Source: an uncultured beta proteobacterium (GTDB lineage: Bacteria; Pseudomonadota; Gammaproteobacteria; Burkholderiales; Burkholderiaceae_C). Taken from it: 10,191 bases of DNA. How positions within the stretch are numbered: position 1 is the first letter of the stretch; each line of letters begins with the position of its first letter. Where the stretch lies: positions 1 through 10,191 of the forward strand of contig CAIOLZ010000468.1 of NCBI GenBank assembly GCA_903859265.1. The letters run 5' to 3'. The notes below the pieces were generated by a model. The model ran no database searches. It was not told the origin of the DNA and saw only the letters and a program-made list of their open reading frames with translations. Of the stretch, positions 1 through 5,679 are shown one piece after another. A program made the translations under genes and the position numbers.

Positions 1-108
1 GTGAACAAGCTCTCGGTGAAGGTATCGGCGCTACGCATGGGATAAGAAAAAGTTGCAGCCTCTACAACGCCTCAGGCGTCTATTTTGCTGACGAAACGGG
101 GAGGTATT
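1..108. other. Left-edge stretch with no assignable gene
   Basis: This stretch follows the stop codon of the truncated methyltransferase. On the plus strand one frame is open from the edge to a TAA at 216-218, but more than half of it is antisense to the methyltransferase and I do not recognise the peptide. Another plus frame ends with TAA at 43-45, leaving only 14 codons. On the minus strand no shifted frame continues the methyltransferase in a recognisable way. A perfect short inverted repeat (ACGCC, loop TCA, GGCGT, inside 67-79) is followed on the plus strand by a T-rich run at 81-86. That is weakly terminator-like for a plus-strand gene arriving from beyond the edge. Confidence 0.3.
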
Positions 109-603
109 TCAGCAGCCTGTTAGAAGGGTTTCGCAGCCCAAGAGATCGTCCAGTACAGTTTCATATTGATGGCTGGCATCGACATACAGATAATCAAAAT
201 TTAAGGAACTTCCGGTAATATCCACTAGCTGAGGAATCGCGGTATTTGTATTGCATCTCAAAATTCTGACGTTGGCAAGATCACGAAACTTGGTGGTAAC
301 TTTGTCAAATAGTCTATCAAAGGTAGATTGATCGAAAAGCGAGCCTCCAAAATAAGATGCATATTTTTCAATATCGTCCACCCACGGACGGTGGGCATTG
401 TTCTTTACATATTCCTGAGTCATATCACTGGACCAGGAGTCAATTAAGTACATCGACTGGGGTGAAAAGATGTCGTATAACTTCAGGGCGTTGCTACCAT
501 CCAAAACACCGAATTCACCAATTGTTGGGGTGATATTTGTTGACTTGAAGGCCGCATTGACAATTCCATAAATCAACTCTCTGTTTCCAATTAGAACTTT
601 CAT
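109..603 (-). CDS. Class I SAM-dependent methyltransferase, apparently C-terminally truncated
   Basis: The 164-residue product resembles the Methyltransf_24 group of small-molecule and sugar methyltransferases. Seen: a motif I-like loop at residues 30-37 (E-F-G-V-L-D-G-S), an acidic end of strand 2 (YLIDSW, Asp55), and the signature YVDASHQYE at about 140-148, where the Asp and His usually help bind metal or substrate. Family members normally run past 200 residues and continue after the DxSHxYE segment with a helix, an LxPGG turn and a last strand with a GDD/GHD-type motif. Here the protein stops at LLTGC, so this part is missing. Neither shifted frame downstream restores the PGG segment, so a single-base frameshift inside the window does not explain it. 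The ATG at 601-603 has an AGGG nine bases upstream. A TATATT at 632-637 could be a -10 box, but its -35 is poor. The gene is clearly AT-rich (about 38% GC in 60-base blocks counted by hand). Likely role: methylation of a sugar in the neighbouring glycan pathway; it may be non-functional. Confidence 0.72.
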   Translation of the reverse strand: MKVLIGNRELIYGIVNAAFKSTNITPTIGEFGVLDGSNALKLYDIFSPQSMYLIDSWSSDMTQEYVKNNAHRPWVDDIEKYASYFGGSLFDQSTFDRLFDKVTTKFRDLANVRILRCNTNTAIPQLVDITGSSLNFDYLYVDASHQYETVLDDLLGCETLLTGC

Positions 604-662
604 TTCATATACCCTGTGTAAAAAGCCGGAAAATATAGGTTGGCGAAATCAGTTTGAAATGA

Positions 663-1760
663 CTAACTTGAATGCCCTGTCTCATTACGGCTTGTTTCAT
701 TGAACATCTCTTCACATTCTGAATGAAGCAGTGACTCAATGTTGGGTGAAGCCAAAGAGCTGGATACCGGATCCTGCAGCGGACGTGATGCGATGTCTTC
801 TGTTGTGAACCCCTCCTGATACATCGTGGAAAAGAAGCACCGCATCACATGCGAAACACCCCGTTCAGTGACTTCGCGTAAATCGCCTTGCAGATATTGG
901 CCAAATGAAGCCGGGTGGCTGATGATTTCGTAGGAAGGAAAATACGCCACGTTGTCGAAACTGGCTGCCACATCACCGCAGGCCGCGCGTAACACGGACT
1001 TTGAATATGTGGATGCCAGTAATACGTTTTGCCGGGTGTAGGTCGCCACCAGCGGCACTGGCGACACGGTGAAAATGAATTTCAGGCGGGGGTTCAGACG
1101 CGCAGCACTTTTGACCAGCGCCGTGAGGTCTGCAACCACGTCTGCGTGGGTCAGGTTGTGAAACGTGTGTTGGCCGGGATCGTACACGCCACGCGCCGTG
1201 CCAGGGCAAACCGGGTAGGTGTAGTTGCCTACAGAATTTCGCCAGGATTCGGTCAGGCCGAGCGTGTAAACAAATACATTTGCCTGCTCAAACATTGTTC
1301 GCACTTTTTGCAGGTGAAAAACGCGATCCATTTGCGCCTCTTCATAGGACACGAAGCCGCCGGGGACCGCGTTGGGTCGCAAAAGGTCGTAAAAACGGCC
1401 ATCCTGTTGCGCAAAGTCTTCAATGGCAGCCCGCTCGCCGGTGGCCTGCTGGAACAATTCCAAGCATTGGCGCGATGTATAGATATTGCCGTAACGGGCG
1501 GAGAACGCGCCATACCCGGCGTCTGCAGCGCCGGCTTCGACGGACAAGGGATGCGCCTGTTCGGTCTGGAATGGGCTCAAGCCCCGCTTGCGCATATGGC
1601 GTGCTATGTGCTGTGCAAAGCAACTCCCGGCCATGCTGACGCGGTCATCCGGATGCAAACGAAATTTGGGTTCGCCCACAAAGTCCAGGTCGCTCCACGG
1701 TGTGTCGGACACAAACCTGCGCCAAAAGTTTTGGTCTGGTTGGTTGGAGTAGGGGTGCAT
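663..1760 (-). CDS. GSCFA-domain protein (SGNH/GDSL-like, glycan-modifying candidate)
   Basis: The 365-residue protein carries the diagnostic GSCFA motif at residues 45-49, with Ser46 the presumed nucleophile. It also shows other features of the GSCFA family (PF08885): ARYGNIYTSRQ near 88-98, VFVYTLGLTESW at 162-173, a later FTVSPVPL strand, and the C-terminal DLREVTERGVSHVMRCFF region. GSCFA proteins are related to SGNH hydrolases and often lie in polysaccharide clusters. A role as glycan acyl-esterase or acyltransferase is an inference. The ATG at 1760 is preferred over an in-frame start 24 codons earlier. It lies two bases after the stop of the preceding gene (TGAGCATG) and has AAGGA at a good distance inside that gene's end. 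The longer form would overlap the upstream gene by 70 bases. No signal peptide is evident, so it is probably cytoplasmic. The tail beyond about residue 330 is polar, ends in an Asn/Glu/Ser-rich stretch and looks less conserved. Confidence 0.85.
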   Translation of the reverse strand: MHPYSNQPDQNFWRRFVSDTPWSDLDFVGEPKFRLHPDDRVSMAGSCFAQHIARHMRKRGLSPFQTEQAHPLSVEAGAADAGYGAFSARYGNIYTSRQCLELFQQATGERAAIEDFAQQDGRFYDLLRPNAVPGGFVSYEEAQMDRVFHLQKVRTMFEQANVFVYTLGLTESWRNSVGNYTYPVCPGTARGVYDPGQHTFHNLTHADVVADLTALVKSAARLNPRLKFIFTVSPVPLVATYTRQNVLLASTYSKSVLRAACGDVAASFDNVAYFPSYEIISHPASFGQYLQGDLREVTERGVSHVMRCFFSTMYQEGFTTEDIASRPLQDPVSSSLASPNIESLLHSECEEMFNETSRNETGHSS

Positions 1761-1762
1761 GC

Positions 1763-2569
1763 TCAGTCCTTCAGTGCCAATGCCAGTTGCTGCGCAACCA
1801 ACTGCCCGTAGGCCTCGTTTCCGTGGGTGCAACCCAGGGCAAATTCATCGCGCAAGCCCCCCGATCCATCGGTTGACGCGGCCGGATGGGCCAGGCACTG
1901 GATGCCTAACTTGGCAAGCTCCTGCGCCAATATTCGGCAGTAAACGCGGTAAATTTTTACCCGCACGCTGATCGGCGTGATGCCGTGCACATCAAACAGC
2001 TCCCGGAATATCTCAGGTTGACTCCGTATTTGTGCCTCCGAGCTGATCGGGGGCGGCGGCATGACGTGCAGCACCCGCAAGTCAGGATGTTTCAGGCGTA
2101 AAGCGGTCAGCAGGGCGACGGTATTGTTCATGCGCGTGAGCAACTGCTTCTCTATCGTGGCAAGCGCAATGGGTTGACGCCCCGCGATCATGGGGCGCTC
2201 TGAATACTCCGTCGTATAAAAATCATAGGGTTGTGCATGTTCAACTATTGACAGCACCGAATGCTCGTTGCCGCCAACAAACGAAAGCAGTCGCCGCGGT
2301 TCACCGTCCCTTGGAATCGTGTCGAGCAATTCCCAATAGCCGGTCGTAGCGGCCAACACGCCGTCTTTGATGTGAGCATTCCAGGACGAAAGCAGGAATA
2401 CTTTCATTCCACCTTGCACCGCATCGCCAAGAATCAGGGGGATCGGGCGGTCTTGCCAGGTGGTGTTTTCGCGGGTCGCAGGGCCATAGTTGCTGTGGCT
2501 CGCAGTGGTCTGGGCATCCATGGCGCGCAATACGCTGATGGCGTGGCTCATTCCTAAGACATAGAGCAT
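1763..2569 (-). CDS. Uncharacterised protein, probable SGNH-like fold
   Basis: I do not recognise a named family. The 268-residue product begins MLYVLGMSHAIS, a hydrophobic strand followed by a small-Ser-His loop (Ser8, His9), as in SGNH-type proteins where the nucleophile follows strand 1. It has a strand VLHVMPPPPIS in the second half and ends with ALGCTHGNEAYGQLVAQQL. There His249-Gly-Asn before a Tyr-Gly helix resembles the C-terminal catalytic His block (DxxH then a YG helix) of SGNH hydrolases. The usual Asp of DxxH is not present in place (the residue two before His is Cys247), so catalysis is uncertain. The ATG at 2569 is chosen because it lies two bases after the GT11 stop and has AGGA nine bases upstream. 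An earlier in-frame start at 2662 would overlap the GT11 gene by 91 bases. Its position next to the GSCFA gene suggests a partner in glycan modification (inference). Confidence 0.72.
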   Translation of the reverse strand: MLYVLGMSHAISVLRAMDAQTTASHSNYGPATRENTTWQDRPIPLILGDAVQGGMKVFLLSSWNAHIKDGVLAATTGYWELLDTIPRDGEPRRLLSFVGGNEHSVLSIVEHAQPYDFYTTEYSERPMIAGRQPIALATIEKQLLTRMNNTVALLTALRLKHPDLRVLHVMPPPPISSEAQIRSQPEIFRELFDVHGITPISVRVKIYRVYCRILAQELAKLGIQCLAHPAASTDGSGGLRDEFALGCTHGNEAYGQLVAQQLALALKD

Positions 2570-2571
2570 TT

Positions 2572-3423
2572 TTAGGTGTCCTGTTGCCGGATCCAGCCAT
2601 CGGGAACGATATGGCTGGCGTCGTGTGGTGAATATTTCTGCAAAACTGGCCCGAACCAGCAATCCGCGCTCGGCGCAATGACAGGTGCATGCGGATTGTC
2701 AGAGAGCCATGCCCCCCACCAACTGAAGCTGCTGTTGGAAATAATGTAACCATCGCAGGCCCGCATCAGCGCAAGGTCTTGCAGTGCATCGCGCCCATTG
2801 CTGTAGTTAATCCGTGGACCGGTAAAGGTCGCGCGGCACCATGGCATGTCATCTGAAAAAATCAGGAAGGCAACCTTTTCCGGAAAACGTGCCATAGCGG
2901 TATTGAACCAATTGGTGCTCAGGTTATGAAAAATTCCTGAATTTTTGGCAATCACATAATCACCGCGGCGAACGTGCACGGCAACAATGGCTGCATTTCT
3001 ATTTTGTCGCAGCGCCGCAATACGTTCCCGGGAATCCCGCATTCGCCCAGCGTCTTTAAATTCGAGCTCCTCCCGAATGGCAGTCCTGAAGTCTGTAAAG
3101 TACTGCTCACTTTGCCAAAATCCATCGAGCAAAACGTTTCCTTTGGCATGCAGCAGTTCAGGATAAAATTTAAAAGGTTTTTCAACGATTCGATATTGAA
3201 TATTTAACAGATCTTCCGAACTTGCGTCACGGGCTTGAATCGCAAACGGTTCGAGCGGATTGGCACCAGAGCTTGAATCGCAAATTTTTACCTCGCCGTC
3301 TTTGCAATCAGCCGGCGCGCGCCAGACGCGAACCTCGGTATTATTCCTTAGCGCCAAGGCTCTGGCGCAGGCGTATTCAAACATCTGATTTCCCAGTCCC
3401 GCCATGCCTTTGTAAATGACCAT
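2572..3423 (-). CDS. Glycosyltransferase family 11, alpha-1,2-fucosyltransferase-like
   Basis: The 283-residue protein has the GT11 hallmarks: the N-terminal GMAGLGNQMFEYA (residues 6-18), GFWQSEQYF at 101-109, the HVRRGDY motif at 150-156 that binds the GDP-sugar (His150, Arg152, Arg153, Asp155), and ISNSSFSWWGAWLS at 228-241. Length fits bacterial GT11 enzymes (about 270-310). Known family members move fucose from GDP-L-fucose to the 2-hydroxyl of galactose or a similar sugar in O-antigen, capsule or glycoprotein glycans. GT11 enzymes can use other GDP-deoxyhexoses, so the exact sugar is not certain. No gene for GDP-fucose synthesis is in the window, so the donor must come from elsewhere. 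The start at 3423 lies 13 bases after the upstream gene and has only a weak AAAGAA site. Mixed base composition, with low-GC stretches around 3120-3200, suggests transfer. Confidence 0.9.
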   Translation of the reverse strand: MVIYKGMAGLGNQMFEYACARALALRNNTEVRVWRAPADCKDGEVKICDSSSGANPLEPFAIQARDASSEDLLNIQYRIVEKPFKFYPELLHAKGNVLLDGFWQSEQYFTDFRTAIREELEFKDAGRMRDSRERIAALRQNRNAAIVAVHVRRGDYVIAKNSGIFHNLSTNWFNTAMARFPEKVAFLIFSDDMPWCRATFTGPRINYSNGRDALQDLALMRACDGYIISNSSFSWWGAWLSDNPHAPVIAPSADCWFGPVLQKYSPHDASHIVPDGWIRQQDT

Positions 3424-3436
3424 ATTATTGGTTCTT

Positions 3437-4279
3437 TTATGCAGTCACAAGCAAGGGTGGCAAACCGAGTTTTGCGCGTATTTCACCTACCAGCTTGCGC
3501 AAGGGCTGCGCGAAACGGCTTATGGAATGGTCTGCCCGGACATTGGTGTCGAAGTTTGTCCACCACTCCTCTTCGCGAACCACGCTGCTTCCGGCATCGG
3601 CATGGCCACTGTTTTTCTTGAACGATAAAAAGTATTGCCTGCTCTGGCAGACATAGTGATTTATTCGGAATTTTGAATAGCTCGGAATATAGTCCGGCAT
3701 GTAACCATGCGTAATGGGACGCATGGATTCATCAACCGTTCCGTTGGGCGTCACAAAAATATGACTGTTGGTGGAGACACTTATATTCTGGCGGCCTTTG
3801 ACGATGCTTTTAACCCGCCTGTGCGCCAGAAAATCGGCATGGGCACACATTTTATAATTCTCAGTAACAAGGCCATCGGGTTCGGTTATGTGTCCGCTAC
3901 TCCCGAAATTACAATTGTAAACTCCCAGTGCGGAAATATTTGCATCGGTATATTCGCTCAATGCCTCTGGCAGGGTGAAGTGCTCAGTCGGGAAAATAAA
4001 CTCATCACCATCCAAAAAGCACATCCAGTCAACATCGTTTATATAGTTTGAGATGGCATGCTGGTAGGCGGCAAGTTGAACGGCATCTTGCTGTTTTTCC
4101 AGTACAAAGGCGGTAATGTCAAATATGCCCGCCAGCTGGGAAATTACCTTGACGGTGTCATCCGTGCAAAGATGGGCGTAGAAAAAAAATTTCCGAAACC
4201 CGACCAGATAGTGAAAAGCAAACCACTCAATAAGCCACGGACCTCGATCCCTCTGAATGGTGACCAGTCCCAGTTTCAT
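3437..4279 (-). CDS. Glycosyltransferase, GT92/DUF23-like (Glyco_tranf_2_4 type)
   Basis: The 280-residue product shows the pattern of GT92-like enzymes with a GT-A fold. The N-terminus has RDRGPWLIEWFAFHYLVG (residues 10-27), matching the family's E-x-x-x-x-x-E-W-x-x-x-H-x-x-x-G pattern in spirit, followed by a strand KFFFYAH. WMCFLDGDEFIF (85-96) carries the metal/nucleotide-binding Asp90-Gly-Asp92. RINHYVCQSRQYFLSFKKNSG (from residue 205) matches the conserved 'NHY...S...F..K...G' block. No membrane segment is visible. The donor and acceptor cannot be read from the sequence; some family members transfer galactose or similar hexoses. The ATG lies one base after the stop of the preceding glycosyltransferase (TAACATG), with almost no Shine-Dalgarno site, so translation is probably coupled to that gene. 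A hand-counted block near 3661-3720 is about 42% GC, well below the flagellar genes. Confidence 0.82.
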   Translation of the reverse strand: MKLGLVTIQRDRGPWLIEWFAFHYLVGFRKFFFYAHLCTDDTVKVISQLAGIFDITAFVLEKQQDAVQLAAYQHAISNYINDVDWMCFLDGDEFIFPTEHFTLPEALSEYTDANISALGVYNCNFGSSGHITEPDGLVTENYKMCAHADFLAHRRVKSIVKGRQNISVSTNSHIFVTPNGTVDESMRPITHGYMPDYIPSYSKFRINHYVCQSRQYFLSFKKNSGHADAGSSVVREEEWWTNFDTNVRADHSISRFAQPLRKLVGEIRAKLGLPPLLVTA

Positions 4280-4280
4280 G

Positions 4281-5186
4281 TTATCCGGGCTGGTATGCGT
4301 TTTTCAGATGCCGGCCAATGCATTTGCTGACTATCTCAGAAAATGTCGGCTGGTCGCTGACCCGGGATCCCAGTTTCAGCAGAAGAGGCATGGATTCCTC
4401 AATAACCTGTATCGCAACGCCAAGGTTGGAAAAAACGGTGAGCAATGAAAAGAATTCAGCCAGATTTCCGGGTGCGTCACCGTCCAGCAATGCGCTGATG
4501 TATTTGCGTTTGATCATGAGGTCGCGCTGATATTGCAATTGGCGCTTTTGTTGGCCCACCTGTGCGGCGTGCTGCCGGTAAAGTGTTAGCGCTTCGGGCA
4601 GGTTCGCGTAATTTTTCCCCAGTAGCGCGCCACGGCACCAGAGGTCATAGTCCTCTGCGTAATCCAGTGCCAGGTCAAAATGCCCCACGTCGTCAAAAAA
4701 GCGCTTGCGAAACAGGGAGGCGCCGTGCGACATGGCGCAATACTGGATCAGCGCTGTTTTGATCGTCGCGTTTTTCTCGGGTTTTGCCAGGATCTGGCTT
4801 GGCTTGATCGGTGGATCAAAGAAAAGTTCCATCCATGAACTGCAAACATCGACATTGCCGTGTGCCTCCAGAAAGGCCCACTGTTTTTCCAACCGGGTCG
4901 GATGGGCGATGTCATCAGCGTCCAAACGCGCAATGTAGGGGCTGCTGATGCGTGCCAGCCCCTGGTTTAAAGCGCCTGCAACCCCCAGGTTGGCGGGCAA
5001 GCTCAGTACGTCAAGGCGGAGCCGGTTCTGGTAACCGCTGGCCACCGAAATCGTGTCATCGGCAGAGGCGTCGTCAACAATCAATACATCAAAGTTCGCC
5101 GCGGTTTGCGCAACCAAACTGTCCAGCGTCTGACCCAATGTAGCCTGGGCATTGTGCGCGGGGATCAGGACGGTAATGTCTGCCAT
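4281..5186 (-). CDS. Family 2 glycosyltransferase (GT-A fold)
   Basis: The 301-residue protein starts with the standard GT2 opening MADITVLIPAHNAQATLGQTLDSL. It then has VDDASADD at residues 37-44 (nucleotide binding), RLDADD at 87-92 (the DxD motif that holds the metal and sugar nucleotide), and AEDYDLWCRG at 177-186 (the ED..LW block with the likely catalytic base). The C-terminal third lacks membrane helices, so this is a soluble or peripheral enzyme rather than a polyprenyl-linked synthase. Substrate cannot be assigned. It is the first gene after fliE on the minus strand, beginning 15 bases beyond the fliE stop. A GAGGA overlapping that stop lies 12 bases before the ATG, a slightly long spacing. 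This suggests co-transcription with fliE. Confidence 0.9.
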   Translation of the reverse strand: MADITVLIPAHNAQATLGQTLDSLVAQTAANFDVLIVDDASADDTISVASGYQNRLRLDVLSLPANLGVAGALNQGLARISSPYIARLDADDIAHPTRLEKQWAFLEAHGNVDVCSSWMELFFDPPIKPSQILAKPEKNATIKTALIQYCAMSHGASLFRKRFFDDVGHFDLALDYAEDYDLWCRGALLGKNYANLPEALTLYRQHAAQVGQQKRQLQYQRDLMIKRKYISALLDGDAPGNLAEFFSLLTVFSNLGVAIQVIEESMPLLLKLGSRVSDQPTFSEIVSKCIGRHLKNAYQPG

Positions 5187-5201
5187 GGTCGCTATGGATC
5201 C

Positions 5202-5525
5202 TCAAACCTGCATATTCATAATATCCGTATAAGCCTGGACCATGCGGTTCCTGACATTGAGCGTCGCAGCGAAACCGATTTGTGCCTTTTGAATCGCCAC
5301 CATGGTGGACTCCAGGCTCACACTGGGGTTTTCCATGGTCACTTCCTGCTGCATGCGCGTGGCGTCATTTTGTGCTGCGCTGACCGAATCCAGTGCACTT
5401 TTCAGGACCCCTGAGAATCCACCGCCGTCGCCGACTGCCCCAGCCCCGCCAACCGAGCGCGCCGCCACACCGCCACTCGAGCGGATCGGGCTGGGCATTG
5501 TGACCGGGGTGAGTTTGAGATCCAT
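5202..5525 (-). CDS. fliE: Flagellar hook-basal body protein FliE
   Basis: FliE joins the MS ring to the proximal rod and is needed for export of rod proteins. The 107-residue length is normal. The conserved C-terminal half is clear: SLESTMVAIQKAQIGF then LNVRNRMVQAYTDIMNMQV, with the typical MQV end. The N-terminal 40 residues are Gly/Ala/Ser-rich and variable, as is usual. There is no cleavable signal peptide, as expected for a type III export substrate. The start at 5525 has GGAAG six bases upstream. The gene is divergent from fliF, the arrangement known from enteric bacteria, but here it is followed in the same direction by glycan genes rather than standing alone. Confidence 0.96.
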   Translation of the reverse strand: MDLKLTPVTMPSPIRSSGGVAARSVGGAGAVGDGGGFSGVLKSALDSVSAAQNDATRMQQEVTMENPSVSLESTMVAIQKAQIGFAATLNVRNRMVQAYTDIMNMQV

Positions 5526-5555
5526 GTCTTGCTTCCGTCATTCAGATTGGGTGCA

Positions 5556-5584
5556 ATGCTAGGGAGGACGCGGCGCCGTGTTTA
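5556..5584 (-). promoter_or_regulatory. Candidate sigma70-type promoter for fliE and the glycan genes
   Basis: Read on the minus strand, TAAACA (5579-5584, four of six to the -35 consensus) is followed after exactly 17 bases by TAGCAT (5556-5561, four of six to the -10 consensus). Transcription would start near 5549, about 24 bases before the fliE ATG. The match is modest, which fits a promoter that needs an activator. No convincing sigma28 or sigma54 match was seen in this gap. Confidence 0.3.
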
Positions 5585-5588
5585 TTGC

Positions 5589-5622
5589 AAATAACGGGTA
5601 AATCCGGTGCTTTTCAGCCCAA
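5589..5622. promoter_or_regulatory. Partial FlhDC-box match between the divergent fliE and fliF promoters
   Basis: AAATAACG at 5589-5596 equals the core AAATA(A/G)CG of the FlhDC half-site known from enteric flagellar class II promoters. After 11 bases, within the usual 10-12, TGCTTTTC followed by AGC and CCA gives a degenerate inverted second half-site. The outer part of the left half-site does not match. The site would lie roughly 30 to 70 bases upstream of both proposed start points, where FlhDC acts in enteric bacteria. The assignment is inference from a consensus recalled, not computed. Confidence 0.33.
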
Positions 5623-5635
5623 CGTATTGTGGGGT

Positions 5636-5654
5636 GGGTCGAATAATCAGACCC
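5636..5654. repeat. Short inverted repeat enclosing the candidate fliF -10
   Basis: GGGTC (5636-5640) and GACCC (5650-5654) form perfect five-base arms around nine bases that contain the AATAAT taken as the fliF -10 box. It could be an operator or chance; arms this short are not strong evidence. Confidence 0.25.
5642..5647 (+). promoter_or_regulatory. Candidate -10 element of the fliF operon
   Basis: AATAAT matches five of six bases of the -10 consensus. The matching -35 position (5619-5624, CCAACG) is poor, as is common at activator-dependent flagellar class II promoters. Transcription would start near 5654, giving a leader of about 26 bases before the fliF ATG. Confidence 0.3.
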
Positions 5655-5679
5655 GACTCCAACACCACCGGAAACCCAG

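Noticed and set aside
67..86. Hairpin with T-rich tail as a rho-independent terminator
   Set aside because: The stem is only five pairs with a three-base loop and the T run is broken; no gene in the window ends towards it on the plus strand.
3..218. Plus-strand frame open from the left edge
   Set aside because: Its second half is antisense to the methyltransferase and the peptide is not recognised; only the part before about 110 could be real, too little to call a gene.
1029..1811. Plus-strand open frame of 260 codons
   Set aside because: It is antisense to the GSCFA gene and the junction upstream; the product has no recognisable motif, while the minus strand carries a clear family signature.
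1761..1832. Upstream in-frame start for the GSCFA gene
   Set aside because: The added 24 residues are the antiphase reading of the preceding gene; the ATG at 1760 has a good AAGGA site.
2570..2662. Upstream in-frame start for the SGNH-like gene
   Set aside because: The added 31 residues overlap the conserved end of the GT11 gene; the ATG at 2569 sits directly after its stop.
5568..5581. Imperfect GC palindrome in the fliE-fliF gap
   Set aside because: One mismatch pair in 14 bases of GC-rich DNA; it falls in the spacer of the candidate fliE promoter and is likely chance.
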